Shown one piece after another: positions 29,889 through 40,200 of a stretch of DNA of 64,000 nucleotides. The notes beneath the pieces are model-generated. The model searched no databases, was not told where the DNA came from, and saw only the letters and a program-made list of their open reading frames with translations. The number at the start of each line of letters is the position of its first letter. The stretch's first letter is position 1. The DNA is from Yersinia artesiana (GTDB lineage: Bacteria; Pseudomonadota; Gammaproteobacteria; Enterobacterales; Enterobacteriaceae). A program made the position numbers and the translations under genes. Where the stretch lies: assembly GCF_902726545.1 (NCBI RefSeq), contig NZ_CACVAD010000004.1, positions 1-64,000 of the forward strand, read 5' to 3'.

Positions 29889-30245
29889 ATGAGCCAAAGG
29901 GATACTGGCACACACTACGAAAACCAAGCCCGTCAGTATCTTGAGCGGGCAGGTTTAGTGTTTAAGGCGGCGAATGTCACCTATCAAAGTGGTGAGATTG
30001 ACCTTATCATGCGCGATGGCGCTACCTGGGTATTCGTTGAAGTGCGCTTTCGCCGCAATGCCCTATTCGGTGGCGCTGCCGCCAGTGTCACTTACAGCAA
30101 ACAACAACGGCTGCTCCGGGCCGCCGCCATTTGGCTGGCGCAGCGAAACGCCTGTTTTGCCACTACACCGTGCCGTTTTGATGTTTTTGCCATCACTGGT
30201 AGTAAGTTAGAATGGCTACCAAACGCCTTCAATGCGGATTATTGA
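29889..30245 (+). CDS. yraN: YraN, UPF0102 nuclease-fold protein
   Basis: A 118-residue protein of the UPF0102 family, predicted to have a Holliday-junction-resolvase/restriction-like fold. The signature [21 protein letters not shown] contains the E/D-xVK-type catalytic arrangement (Glu, Asp and Glu-Val-Arg). Role unknown. AGGACGAAGGG precedes the ATG and derives from the end of the ERIC. It lies within the lpoA-yraN-diaA-dolP cluster conserved in E. coli. Confidence 0.92.
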   Translation: MSQRDTGTHYENQARQYLERAGLVFKAANVTYQSGEIDLIMRDGATWVFVEVRFRRNALFGGAAASVTYSKQQRLLRAAAIWLAQRNACFATTPCRFDVFAITGSKLEWLPNAFNADY

Positions 30246-30300
30246 TGATTTTTCTCCGGTTTCCTGCCGGAATTATAAATATTAAGTGAGTTAAATCAAC

Positions 30301-30891
30301 GTGTTGGATAGAATCAAAGGTTGCTTTACAGAAAGTATTCAAACCCAGATTGCCGCGGCTGAGGCGCTGCCCGATGCCATATCCCGTGCAGCAATGACGT
30401 TGGTTCAGTCACTGCTCAACGGCAATAAAATTCTCTGCTGCGGTAATGGGACTTCTGCGGCTAACGCGCAACACTTTGCGGCCAGCATGATAAACCGTTT
30501 TGAAACAGAACGACCAAGCCTGCCTGCAATAGCACTGAATGCTGATAATGTTGTGCTGACGGCCATCGCCAATGACCGTTTGCATGATGAAGTCTATGCC
30601 AAACAGGTGCGCGCGCTCGGTCACGCCGGTGATGTTTTGCTCGCAATTTCCACTCGTGGCAATAGCCGTGATATTGTGAAAGCGGTCGAAGCCGCAGTTA
30701 CCCGTGATATGACCATTGTTGCGCTGACAGGTTATGATGGTGGTGAACTGGCTGGCCTGTTAGGTCAGCAGGATGTTGAAATCCGCATACCTTCGCATCG
30801 TAGCGCTCGGGTTCAAGAATTACACATGCTGACTGTGAATTGCTTGTGTGACTTAATTGATAACACTCTATTTCCCCATCAGGACGATTAA
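30301..30891 (+). CDS. diaA: DiaA, DnaA initiator-associating SIS-domain protein
   Basis: A 196-residue SIS-domain protein nearly identical to E. coli Dia[23 protein letters not shown] is the phospho-sugar-isomerase-like signature; the related enzyme is GmhA, but DiaA acts by forming a tetramer that binds DnaA and promotes its assembly at oriC. It starts with GTG at 30301 (E. coli starts with ATG for the corresponding Met-Gln). Downstream dolP begins 10 bases after the stop. Confidence 0.94.
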   Translation: MLDRIKGCFTESIQTQIAAAEALPDAISRAAMTLVQSLLNGNKILCCGNGTSAANAQHFAASMINRFETERPSLPAIALNADNVVLTAIANDRLHDEVYAKQVRALGHAGDVLLAISTRGNSRDIVKAVEAAVTRDMTIVALTGYDGGELAGLLGQQDVEIRIPSHRSARVQELHMLTVNCLCDLIDNTLFPHQDD

Positions 30892-30901
30892 AGGAGCACG
30901 A

Positions 30902-31477
30902 ATGAAGGTTGGTTATATTTTTGCCATGCTATTCAGCGCCCTGCTATTACAAGGTTGTGTCGGTGCTGTCGTAGTTGGCAGTGCGGCTGTTGCAACTAAA
31001 TCTGCTACAGACCCTCGCTCTGTCGGCACTCAGGTTGATGATGGCACACTTGAAGCCAGAGTCGTCAACGCGCTGAGCAAAGATCAGCAGATAAAGAGCC
31101 AAACACGTTTTGTTGTGACCGCTTATCAAGGAAAAGTTTTGCTGACCGGGCAATCGCCAACTGCTGAGCTGTCTAACCGCGCCAAGCAAATTGCGGCCGG
31201 TGTTGATGGTGCCACAGAAGTGTATAACGAGATGCGCCTGGGTAAACCGGTCGATCTGACCACGGCATCTATGGATACCTGGATTACCACCAAAGTCCGG
31301 TCACAGTTGCTGACCGCTGACTCGGTTAAATCCTCCAATGTAAAAGTGACCACAGAGAATGGCGAAGTGTTCCTGTTGGGTCTGGTGACTCAACAAGAAG
31401 GGCAATCAGCCGCTCAGATAGCCAGCCAGGTCAGTGGCGTTAAGCATGTGACTACTGCATTTACTATTGTAAAATAA
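30902..31477 (+). CDS. dolP: DolP (YraP), dual-BON outer-membrane lipoprotein
   Basis: A 191-residue lipoprotein, the same length as E. coli DolP. The lipobox LLQGC places the lipidated residue at Cys19. Two BON domains follow, about 45-113 and 120-190, each of the beta-alpha-beta kind (GTLEARVVNALSKDQQIKSQ and STSMDTWITTKVRSQLLTAD-like). DolP binds anionic phospholipids, localises at the division site, supports BamA and outer-membrane integrity, and belongs to the sigma-E regulon in E. coli. The start at 30902 follows AAAGGAG. Confidence 0.94.
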   Translation: MKVGYIFAMLFSALLLQGCVGAVVVGSAAVATKSATDPRSVGTQVDDGTLEARVVNALSKDQQIKSQTRFVVTAYQGKVLLTGQSPTAELSNRAKQIAAGVDGATEVYNEMRLGKPVDLTTASMDTWITTKVRSQLLTADSVKSSNVKVTTENGEVFLLGLVTQQEGQSAAQIASQVSGVKHVTTAFTIVK

Positions 31478-31495
31478 TCAATTAGTTATCCTATT

Positions 31496-31525
31496 ATGGG
31501 CTTGGAGAAATCCAGGCCCATTTCT
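31496..31525 (+). terminator. dolP terminator
   Basis: ATGGGCTTGGA (31496-31506) pairs with TCCAGGCCCAT (31511-31521) around GAAA, with one G-T pair, followed by TTCTAG. A strong 11-bp stem with a short U-tract. Confidence 0.75.
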
Positions 31526-31533
31526 AGCTATCC

Positions 31534-31565
31534 AAACCATCAAACCATCAAACCATCAAACCATC
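31534..31565. repeat. 8-bp tandem repeat (AAACCATC x4)
   Basis: Four perfect copies of AAACCATC occupy 31534-31565 and run into the mtgA stop codon at 31564-31566. A further partial copy (AATC) follows. Such a short tandem array is prone to slippage, so copy number could differ among strains. Confidence 0.9.
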
Positions 31566-32289
31566 AATCTAAATCATTCGCCTGTATGAACTCTTTCCCA
31601 CCCAATTGCCGCATTTGGCGCAAAATCCACTGTTGGCGGGAAATAACATAACCGGATGGTGCATTCACCTTAAAACGCAGTGGATTGGGCAGCACTGCGG
31701 CTAATAGAGCGGCTTCTGATGCACTCAATTTACTGGCCGGTTTATTGAAGAAATGGCGAGCAGCCGCTTCAACGCCAAAAATACCGTCACCAAACTCCGC
31801 GATATTCAGATAAACCGTCAGAATACGCCGCTTGGTCCATACCAACTCAATACCCGCAGTCAATCCGACTTCCAGCCCTTTGCGCACCCAGCTACGTCCA
31901 TCCCACAAGAACAGATTTTTGGCCGTCTGTTGCGATAAAGTTGAAGCACCGCGGATACGGTTTTGGTTGCGCTGATTATGGGCTAAAGCTGACTCGATAG
32001 CATCGACATCAAAGCCCCAATGCTCAGGGAATTTTTGATCTTCAGCAGCCATCACCGCCAGCGCCATGTAGGGTGAAATTTCATCCATCGGCACCCAATC
32101 AGAGTGTGCGACGTACGAAAAATCGCCGGTCACCCAGGCCCCTAACTGCCTTTCAATCATGACCATGGAAAACGGAACCGGCAGGAAAGCAAAAATCAAA
32201 ATACCGGCCAGCCACAGGGCAATAATGCCAATGACAGCCCGTTTCCCCCAATACCAAAGCCAATTTAATCCGCGGCGGGCTGAAATCAT
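31564..32289 (-). CDS. mtgA: MtgA, monofunctional peptidoglycan glycosyltransferase
   Basis: A 241-residue enzyme of glycosyltransferase family 51 with one N-terminal membrane anchor ([20 protein letters not shown]). The GT51 motifs appear in order: [12 protein letters not shown] with the catalytic Glu, [17 protein letters not shown], and [20 protein letters not shown]. It polymerises lipid II into glycan chains and interacts with divisome proteins. No transpeptidase domain is present. Its start overlaps the elbB stop by 4 bases (ATGA), so the two are coupled. Confidence 0.95.
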   Translation of the reverse strand: MISARRGLNWLWYWGKRAVIGIIALWLAGILIFAFLPVPFSMVMIERQLGAWVTGDFSYVAHSDWVPMDEISPYMALAVMAAEDQKFPEHWGFDVDAIESALAHNQRNQNRIRGASTLSQQTAKNLFLWDGRSWVRKGLEVGLTAGIELVWTKRRILTVYLNIAEFGDGIFGVEAAARHFFNKPASKLSASEAALLAAVLPNPLRFKVNAPSGYVISRQQWILRQMRQLGGKEFIQANDLD

Positions 32290-32939
32290 TCGGTTAAATC
32301 CAGCACCTTCGCCACCAGCTTATCAATTCCTTTTGCTGCTTCAGAAATGGATTTTGCCGACATATAAGCGGGTGTAGTGACCACTTTATTCTCTGCATCG
32401 ACCACTACGTCATCAGCAGGGCAAATAACATGCTCGCCCCCCATAATTTCAATCGCCTCAATGGTATCGGGATCGTTACCAATCGTTAGACGAATAGATT
32501 TACCCAACAGCTTTGGTAGCATAACGGGAGAAATACACATAAACCCAATTGGTTTGTTCGTCTTATGCATTGATTGAATTAGCTTATATAAATCTGGATC
32601 GATAGCACATTCAGAACCCTTAACAGCAAAATCGCTGAGGTTCTTTGCCGCGCCAAAGCCACCAGGAACAATAAGGGCATCCAAGTCATCTGCATCGGCG
32701 GAGGAAAGAGGTTTAATCAGGCCACGGGCAATGCGTGCGGACTCCACTAAAACATTCCGCTGTTCGGTGGTTTCTTCACCGATAAGATGATTAATAACAT
32801 GGAGTTGTGGCTTATCTGGTGCGAAGAATGCAATACGTGCTCCAGCGCGATCCAATGCCAATATAGTTAAGACAGACTCATGTATCTCTGTGCCATCGAA
32901 AACGCCACATCCGCTGAGCACCACACCGACTGTTTTCAT
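32286..32939 (-). CDS. elbB: ElbB (GatB-type), DJ-1/PfpI-family glyoxalase-like protein
   Basis: A 217-residue DJ-1/PfpI superfamily protein, the same length as E. coli Elb[20 protein letters not shown] is the N-terminal signature, and [11 protein letters not shown] holds the nucleophile-elbow Cys. E. coli ElbB shows glyoxalase III-like activity in vitro. The start at 32939 follows AGGAG 7 bases away; a GTG at 32942 is also in frame. It precedes mtgA in a two-gene unit and is divergent from arcZ. Confidence 0.92.
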   Translation of the reverse strand: MKTVGVVLSGCGVFDGTEIHESVLTILALDRAGARIAFFAPDKPQLHVINHLIGEETTEQRNVLVESARIARGLIKPLSSADADDLDALIVPGGFGAAKNLSDFAVKGSECAIDPDLYKLIQSMHKTNKPIGFMCISPVMLPKLLGKSIRLTIGNDPDTIEAIEIMGGEHVICPADDVVVDAENKVVTTPAYMSAKSISEAAKGIDKLVAKVLDLTE

Positions 32940-33038
32940 CACACCTCTCCTTTTCCCACGCTGTCAATTGCTTAACTCGTTCTGGTGACAAAGACGTGTC
33001 TCTATCACATATTTTAATGAATCTTGTAACAAGAGCGC

Positions 33039-33068
33039 TTACATTTGCTATGTTATTGCTTGTATGAT
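33039..33068 (+). promoter_or_regulatory. Predicted arcZ promoter
   Basis: TTACAT (33039-33044) and TATGAT (33063-33068) are spaced by 18 bases, just upstream of the expected 5' end of arcZ. In E. coli arcZ is repressed by ArcA-P; an ArcA site is expected here but was not identified by eye. Confidence 0.45.
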
Positions 33069-33074
33069 GTATGG

Positions 33075-33191
33075 AAGAATACTGACAACCTGCATATTCA
33101 CTCGAAATCGAAATTATTACGCAGGTTGACGATTTCCCTGGTGTTGGCGCAGTATTCGCGCACCCCGGCCTCGGTCGGGGTTATTTTTTTT
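33075..33191 (+). ncRNA. arcZ: ArcZ (RyhA/SraH) Hfq-binding small RNA
   Basis: The segment between elbB and arcB matches E. coli ArcZ at its 3' half: ATTTCCCTGGTGTTGGCGCA and GTATTCGCGCACCCC, which is the processed seed and is conserved, followed by the terminator stem CCCCGGCC..CGGGG and TTATTTTTTTT. The 5' half is diverged, as known for this RNA. ArcZ activates rpoS translation, represses flhDC and others, and feeds back on arcB mRNA. Its 3' end overlaps the last codon of arcB on the other strand. Ends are approximate. A short open frame here is not a gene. Confidence 0.92.
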
Positions 33192-35517
33192 CAGCTTCTG
33201 CCGCCCACTCACGTAACACCTGAACATCATTACGCCATTCTGATTTTAATTCATCGACCCAATCTTGCACATTGTCCCACCATGCTGGCAGTGTCGGGGT
33301 TTGAATTTGCTGGGCAAGCTGCTGGATATGGCGCAAGCCAACAGAGCCGGCCGCTCCTTTAATTTTATGCGCTTCCTCTGTAATACCTTTTTGATCTCGC
33401 GCCGTCATGTTTGAATCCAATACCGCCAAATAGCTCGGCATCATTTGTTCAAACATTTCCAGACTTTGATGAATTAATTGTGGACCAACCAAATCGATGT
33501 ATTGTTCCAGCATGGCAGTATCAAGTAACGATTCATGGGTTTGCATCACAATGTGTTCCTGTTTTTTAGCGGCAGAAGAAGGCTTATGATCCCAAAATTG
33601 CTTAATCATGGCCGTGAGCGCAGGAACGGATAACGGCTTACTCAGCACATCATCCATTCCTGCATCTAAATATTCTTTTTTGTCTTTAAGCACGTTAGCG
33701 GTCAAGGCCACCAATGGCGGTAAGGATTGCTGCCCATAATCAGCCCTAATTTGGCGGGCGATATCCAACCCACTCATATCGGGCAATTGAATATCCAGCA
33801 GCACTAAATCAAAATCATCTGGTTTGAACATCGCCAGGGCGTCATGGCCATTCATCGCCACCTCGACACTGTTGCCCAGTTTCTCCAACACCGAGCGCGC
33901 AACAATGACATTCAGCTCAATATCTTCTACCAGCAATATGTGGAGAGCTGGGAGCGGGGTATCGTCGCCTGATGGGGCGCTAGACGCGGCCTGCACGGCG
34001 GGGGCTTTAATGGTCAGGGTAAAGCATGAACCGGCGCCTTGGGTGCTTTTTACCGTGATATCGCCGCCCATGCTTTGCGCCAGACGTTTAGATACCGCCA
34101 GCCCAATACCGGTGCCGGTTGCCGGACGGCCGCCATTACTATCTTTTACCTGATAATACATGGCGAAAATCTTGTCCTGCTCATCTTCAGGGATCCCCAT
34201 GCCGGAATCTTCTACTTCGAAAATCAAGCGGTCATTGCTCTCGCGCCGAACCCGCACCACAATTTCACCTTGCTGGGTAAACTTCACTGCGTTGCCGATT
34301 AAGTTCCACAAAATCTGACGCAAGCGGGTGCCATCGGTAATCACTTTCTCCGGCAACGGCAACTGCGGTTCCATAATGAATTTCAGCCCTTTCGGTTGCA
34401 CCAATAGGCCAGAAAGGTTCTCCAAATCCGCCATAAAACCAGTAAAATCAATTGGTTGATTATCCAACTGAACTTTACGCCGCTCCAACTTATCCATCTC
34501 AATAATATCGTTGAAGATATTACCGAGAGTAATCGCACTGACATGAATGGTTTTCAGGTATTTTAGTTGTTCGCTGTCTAATTCGGTGTCTAACAGGATG
34601 CGGCTGAGGCCCACAATGCCATTAAGCGGTGTCCGCAGCTCATGGCTGATGGTTGAGATAAAAGTCGTTTTATCCCTACTGGCATTCTCCAGCGCGTCCT
34701 GGTAGCGCTTACGCTCGGTTATATCGCGCCCAAACCCCATCAACCCATGTCGTTTACCTACTCGGTCATAAAACGGCACTTTTCGCAATTCAAAACAGGC
34801 TTTACGCCCATCGGGATACACCAACCACTGCTCATAGGTCAGAGAAACGTTGTGACGGAAAACTTTCTCATCGGTTTCCATGACTTTTTCGGCGATGTCT
34901 GGCGCATAGACATCTTTAGGGGTCAAGCCGACCAACTGTTTCTCACTTTTGCCGGTCAGCAGTTCCATCGCCCGGTTACAGCCGGAGAACTCATTATCCT
35001 CGTTACGGTAATAAACTAAATCCGGTGAAGCATCCAAAAAAGAGCGCAATAAGGCTGACTGCTGCCCTAATTCAACCTGTGCCTGCTCACGGTGGCCCAT
35101 CTCTTCTTTTAGTTTATCGACCACTTGCAGGTGAGCTTTTTCCGCCTTTTCGCGTTCGACAATTTCCTGATTGAGTTGAGCAATGTTTTCCGTCAGTTGC
35201 TTATTCAGCTCCAAATCGCGATGACGCATCACTTCAAGCTTATCAACCAATCGGGATAAGCGCTGGCGCGACTCTTCCAGTTGCTCAACCACCACCGACA
35301 GGAAATACACCGCCCATGGAGTTATCAGCAGCCCAAAGAAAATGGAACGCACCAGATCGAGGGTTTCCACCGAGCCACTCAATACGAATGTCACCGCCAT
35401 CTGAACCACCATGGCCAGTAACACCAGCACAGATGCCAGCAGCAGTGAGAAGCGAACCAGCCCTAACTTAACCATTAAATCAACGTAGTACTGGGCTAAT
35501 ACCCTGATTTGCTTCAT
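33181..35517 (-). CDS. arcB: ArcB, hybrid sensor histidine kinase for redox conditions
   Basis: A 778-residue tripartite kinase, the same length as E. coli ArcB. Two membrane segments lie at about 23-77 with almost no periplasmic loop, followed by a coiled-coil linker and a PAS domain (about 150-270). The H1 kinase motif ISHELRTPLNGIVG carries His292; ATPase N and G boxes follow; the receiver Asp is in VLLDIQLPDMSG (about 576); the HPt His is in AHKIKGAAGSVG (about 717). It senses quinone redox state and phosphorylates ArcA. arcZ is transcribed towards it from the 3' side. Confidence 0.97.
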   Translation of the reverse strand: MKQIRVLAQYYVDLMVKLGLVRFSLLLASVLVLLAMVVQMAVTFVLSGSVETLDLVRSIFFGLLITPWAVYFLSVVVEQLEESRQRLSRLVDKLEVMRHRDLELNKQLTENIAQLNQEIVEREKAEKAHLQVVDKLKEEMGHREQAQVELGQQSALLRSFLDASPDLVYYRNEDNEFSGCNRAMELLTGKSEKQLVGLTPKDVYAPDIAEKVMETDEKVFRHNVSLTYEQWLVYPDGRKACFELRKVPFYDRVGKRHGLMGFGRDITERKRYQDALENASRDKTTFISTISHELRTPLNGIVGLSRILLDTELDSEQLKYLKTIHVSAITLGNIFNDIIEMDKLERRKVQLDNQPIDFTGFMADLENLSGLLVQPKGLKFIMEPQLPLPEKVITDGTRLRQILWNLIGNAVKFTQQGEIVVRVRRESNDRLIFEVEDSGMGIPEDEQDKIFAMYYQVKDSNGGRPATGTGIGLAVSKRLAQSMGGDITVKSTQGAGSCFTLTIKAPAVQAASSAPSGDDTPLPALHILLVEDIELNVIVARSVLEKLGNSVEVAMNGHDALAMFKPDDFDLVLLDIQLPDMSGLDIARQIRADYGQQSLPPLVALTANVLKDKKEYLDAGMDDVLSKPLSVPALTAMIKQFWDHKPSSAAKKQEHIVMQTHESLLDTAMLEQYIDLVGPQLIHQSLEMFEQMMPSYLAVLDSNMTARDQKGITEEAHKIKGAAGSVGLRHIQQLAQQIQTPTLPAWWDNVQDWVDELKSEWRNDVQVLREWAAEAEKK

Positions 35518-35646
35518 AGCAACCCCTGTCAGTGTTTATCTGATAAATCATACCGTAAAACCACAAATAGATAAGCCAGGTTGCTCAGAAGTGTGGAAAA
35601 GATTGCAAATCACAGGGAGAGATTGGGAAACAACCGCAGTAGCCGA

Positions 35647-36549
35647 TCACAGCGCAGAGGCTTGCCCACCATGGGCCAGCATATAATTATTCAGCTCATT
35701 CATACCGGTCCAGCGATTCGCGCACCACAATGGCGCAAGTAACGTTGGCCTGCGGGCACTGGCAGAAATCCGGTGATAAACAATGTCGGCGGGAGTATGA
35801 CGGATCATTTCACCGGCGGTGAGCACATATTCATCCAGCGTCAGCTCAGGCAGCCGCCCCGCTCGCCATGCCTTGGCCATAATACTGCCCTCGACGATAT
35901 GCAATGGATGCAGTTTTATCCCATCAACGCCGGTGACCACCACTTTCTCCAACGTTTCCATTGCCTGCGCCTGACTCTCACCGGGTAGGCCGACAATCAA
36001 ATGGCTGCATACTTTCAACCCTCGGGCACGTGCACGACGGACAGTCTGCTGGTAACAGGCAAAATCATGACCACGGTTAATGCGTTTGAGAGTTTTATCA
36101 TTGGCAGTCTGTAGCCCCAGCTCTAGCCAGACTTCATAACCTTGCTGGTGATAGCCACTTAATAAATCCAATACTGCGTCTGGCACACAATCGGGCCGGG
36201 TTCCCACACACAAGCCGACAATATCAGCTTCTGCCAATGCTTGCTCATACATCACCGCCAGCGCATTGACCTCTGCATAAGTACTGGTATAAGCCTGAAA
36301 GTAAGCCAGGTAGCGTTTTGCCCGATTGGCTTTTTTAGCTTGCTCCGCCAATTGCTGCGCAATGCCCTGTTGCTGCATTTGTTCATCAGCGAAGGAGGCC
36401 ACATTACAAAAAGTGCAGCCGCCACGCCCCAGGGTTCCGTCACGATTAGGGCAGCTAAACCCGCCGTGTAGCGTGAGTTTATGAATTTTTTCACCATAGC
36501 GGCGCTGTAAATCCGCACCAAACATATTGACTAATTGCTGCAACTGCAT
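35647..36549 (-). CDS. yhcC: YhcC family radical SAM protein
   Basis: A 300-residue radical SAM enzyme close to E. coli YhcC. The iron-sulfur cysteines are Cys33, Cys45 and Cys48 in CPNRDGTLGRGGCTFC (a CX11CX2C variant), followed by the SAM-binding barrel with LIVGLPGESQAQAMET. The reaction is not known. The start at 36549 agrees with E. coli (MQLQQLV); an in-frame ATG at 36570 is less likely. It is divergent from gltB. Confidence 0.92.
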   Translation of the reverse strand: MQLQQLVNMFGADLQRRYGEKIHKLTLHGGFSCPNRDGTLGRGGCTFCNVASFADEQMQQQGIAQQLAEQAKKANRAKRYLAYFQAYTSTYAEVNALAVMYEQALAEADIVGLCVGTRPDCVPDAVLDLLSGYHQQGYEVWLELGLQTANDKTLKRINRGHDFACYQQTVRRARARGLKVCSHLIVGLPGESQAQAMETLEKVVVTGVDGIKLHPLHIVEGSIMAKAWRAGRLPELTLDEYVLTAGEMIRHTPADIVYHRISASARRPTLLAPLWCANRWTGMNELNNYMLAHGGQASAL

Positions 36550-37246
36550 AATCTTGGCACTGCCTGTCAAAAAAGAGCTTTAGGCTACCCGCTAGCGATA
36601 TAATTCGCGATGACAGAGATCAACTCCCAAGCCCTTGGGTGCAACTGCGCATAACCATTCATTATAAATGCAAATAAAATCACTTGACCGATGATTAAAT
36701 TTTCTTATTTTCACCCGGTTGTTAGCGCTTCTATTACAATTCAGTGAAAAACAGTGTTAAACACCAAAAAATATAACTAAAGCAGCACATGACTCCGCAA
36801 TCCCCGCCAGCACTAGCATGGTGCAGAGATTTGTCGATTGCACTATAGTGAGACAGCTCACACTTTGCTGCCTATCCAATGAGGCATGGAATCGAGTAAA
36901 AATGCCAATAAAGATATATTTTTCATTGTGATAAACCTCTTCATTACCTTAAAGATAGTTCTTAAGCCTATATTTGACCTGAGTATTCTTTCTCGCTAAG
37001 TTGGAAGTCCGCTGGAAGCTTTCTGGACGGGCAAACGTCTAGTCATAATTATGCAGTAATTTAAGACTCCCTCTTAAAACAAGTCTTATACCACTTGTGA
37101 GAACCGTCACAAGAGGCCATTGCCGGAGGGCGGAAAAGCAGATTTGCCGCTAAATACGCGCCTGTCAGCCCAACCCGCCTGATGTCGAGATGGCCTTCTG
37201 GAGTCGGTTTGTGAGAGTCTCGCAGAGCCTGGGGAGGTTCACTGAT
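36550..37246. promoter_or_regulatory. yhcC-gltB divergent control region
   Basis: About 700 non-coding bases, the longest gap in the window. A gltB promoter candidate is TTGACC (36974-36979) with TAAGTT (36997-37002), 17-base spacing. A yhcC -10 candidate, TATAAT on the minus strand, lies at 36661-36666. The implied gltB leader (about 240 bases) contains CTTGTGAGAACCGTCACAAG at 37094-37113 as a short hairpin and the pair AGGCCAT (37113-37119) / ATGGCC (37190-37195), a possible long-range stem. E. coli gltB is activated by Lrp and IHF from far upstream, which fits the length; sites were not identified by eye. A frame open from 37190 is rejected as the start of gltB. Confidence 0.5.
36974..37002 (+). 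promoter_or_regulatory. Predicted gltB promoter
   Basis: TTGACC and TAAGTT spaced by 17 bases; the start would be near 37009, giving a leader of about 240 bases before gltB. Confidence 0.4.
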
Positions 37247-40200
37247 ATGTTGTACGATAAATCCCTTGAGAGGGACAACTGTGGTTTCGGCCTAATCGCC
37301 CACATAGAAGGCGAACCTAGCCATAAGGTCGTGCGTACCGCTATACACGCACTGGCCCGCATGCAACACCGTGGCGCGATACTTGCTGATGGCAAGACTG
37401 GCGACGGCTGTGGCCTGCTATTACAAAAGCCGGATCGCTTTTTCCGGATGGTCGCAGAAGAACGCGGATGGCGTTTGGCCAAAAACTATGCCGTCGGCAT
37501 GATGTTTCTCAGTCAGGATGAAGAACTCGCCAAGGCAAGCCGCCGCATTGTAGAAGAAGAATTGCAAAACGAAACGCTGTCGATTATCGGCTGGCGTGAA
37601 GTGCCGACCAACCCGGATGTTCTTGGTGAAATCGCCCTCTCCTCCCTGCCTCGGATTGAACAAATTTTTGTGAACGCCCCTGCTGGCTGGCGTCCACGCG
37701 ATATGGAACGTCGCCTGTTTGTGGCGCGTCGCCGTATTGAGAAACGCATTGCAAACGACAAAGATTTCTACGTTTGTAGTTTCTCAAACCTGGTCACGAT
37801 CTATAAAGGCTTATGTATGCCTGCGGATCTGCCCCGTTTTTATCTTGATTTGGCTGATCTGCGTATGGAATCAGCTATCTGCCTGTTCCATCAGCGCTTC
37901 TCAACCAACACCGTGCCGCGCTGGCCACTGGCTCAGCCGTTCCGCTATTTGGCGCACAATGGCGAGATCAACACTATCGCCGGTAACCGCCAATGGGCGC
38001 GGGCGCGTGCTTACAAATTCAAAACGCCATTAATCCCCGACTTGCAGGATGCGGCCCCTTTCGTCAATGAGACCGGCTCGGACTCCAGTTCACTGGATAA
38101 CATGCTGGAGCTGTTCCTCAGTGGCGGGATGGACTTGATTCGAGCTATGCGTCTGTTAGTGCCACCAGCCTGGCAGAACAACCCGGATATGGATACCGAC
38201 CTGCGCGCCTTCTTTGACTTCAACTCCATGCATATGGAGCCATGGGATGGCCCGGCCGGGATTGTGATGTCAGATGGCCGCTATGCTGCCTGTAACCTTG
38301 ACCGTAATGGCCTGCGCCCTGCGCGCTATGTCATCACCAAAGATAAACTCATCACCTGCGCTTCTGAAGTCGGTATCTGGGATTACCAGCCCGATGAAGT
38401 GGTGGAGAAAGGCCGTGTAGGCCCCGGCGAACTGATGGTTATCGACACCCGCAGCGGCAAAATCCTGCATTCCGCCGAAACAGATAACGATCTGAAAAGC
38501 CGCCATCCGTATAAAGAGTGGATGGAGAAGAACGTTAAGCGGCTGGTGCCGTTTGAAGATCTGCCTGAAGATCAGGTAGGTAGCCGCCAGTTAGATGACT
38601 CACAGCTCGAAACCTATCAAAAGCAATTCGGTTACAGCAGCGAAGAGCTGGATCAAGTCATCCGCGTACTGGGTGAAATTGGTCAGGAAGCGACAGGTTC
38701 AATGGGTGATGACACCCCATTTGCCGTGCTTTCCAGCGGCCCGCGTATTATTTACGATTACTTCCGCCAGCAATTTGCGCAGGTCACCAACCCGCCAATC
38801 GATCCGCTGCGTGAAGCACACGTGATGTCGCTGGCGACCAGTATTGGCCGTGAAATGAACGTGTTCTGCGAAGCAGAAGGTCAGGCGCACCGTCTGAGCT
38901 TTAAATCGCCAATTTTGCTGTTCTCTGATTTCCAGCAGTTAACCACACTGGAAGGGGAACATTACCGCGCTGATCGGCTGGATCTGACCTTTGACCCAGC
39001 GGAAACTGATTTGCAACAAGCGGTTTTGGCCTTGTGCGAAGAGGCTGAGCGCAAAGTACGTGATGGTGCCGTGATGCTGGTGCTGTCAGACCGTGCCATT
39101 GCACCTAACCGCTTGCCGGTTCCGGCTCCTATGGCCGTTGGCGCGGTGCAAACTCGCCTGGTAGAAAAAAACCTGCGTTGCGATGCCAACATTATTGTTG
39201 AAACCGCCAGCGCCCGCGACCCGCATCACTTCGCGGTATTGCTCGGTTTTGGTGCTACGGCGATCTACCCTTATTTGGCTTATGAATCACTGGCTAAATT
39301 GGTTGATACCCAAGCTATTGATAAGAAGTATCGCGATGTGATGCTGAACTATCGCAATGGTATCAATAAAGGGCTGTATAAAATCATGTCCAAAATGGGC
39401 ATTTCAACAGTAGCATCATACCGTTGCGCCAAACTGTTTGAAGCCGTTGGCCTGCATCGTGACCTGACCAACCTGTGTTTCCAGGGCGTGGTTAGCCGCA
39501 TTGGCGGAGCCAGTTTCAGTGATTTCCAACAGGATTTACAGAATCTGTCCAAACGTGCCTGGCTGAAACGCAAGCCACTGGATCAGGGCGGATTACTGAA
39601 ATTTGTCCACAACGGCGAATACCATGCGTATAACCCGGATGTGGTCAGCACCTTACAAACTGCGGTTCACAGCGGCGAATACAGTGATTATCAGGTTTAC
39701 GCCAAGCTGGTGAATGAGCGCCCGATCGCCACGTTGCGCGATCTGCTCGCCATCAAGCCGCAAGGCACGCCGATCCCAGTGGATCAGGTCGAACCGGCAG
39801 AATCGCTGTTTAAGCGCTTTGATACGGCCGCCATGTCTATCGGCGCACTCAGCCCGGAAGCCCATGAGTCATTAGCCATCGCCATGAACAGCCTCGGCGG
39901 GTTCTCCAACTCCGGTGAGGGCGGCGAAGACCCAGCACGTTACGGCACCAATAAGGTTTCCCGTATCAAGCAGGTAGCATCAGGCCGTTTCGGCGTCACA
40001 CCGGCGTATCTGGTGAATGCTGATGTTATCCAAATCAAAGTAGCGCAAGGGGCAAAACCAGGTGAAGGCGGCCAGTTACCGGGTGATAAAGTCACGCCGT
40101 ATATCGCCAAACTGCGTTATTCCGTGCCGGGTGTGACCTTAATTTCTCCACCGCCGCACCATGATATTTATTCCATCGAAGACTTGGCACAGCTGATTTT

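Noticed and set aside
31534-31565. AAACCATC array as a CRISPR
   Set aside because: The unit is only 8 bases with no spacers; it is a simple tandem repeat.
33045-33362. Open frame beginning inside arcZ and running antisense to arcB
   Set aside because: The region is the ArcZ sRNA and its terminator; no ribosome-binding site.
37190-37246. Longer N-terminus for gltB
   Set aside because: No Shine-Dalgarno precedes the upstream start, whereas GGGGAGG stands 9 bases before 37247.
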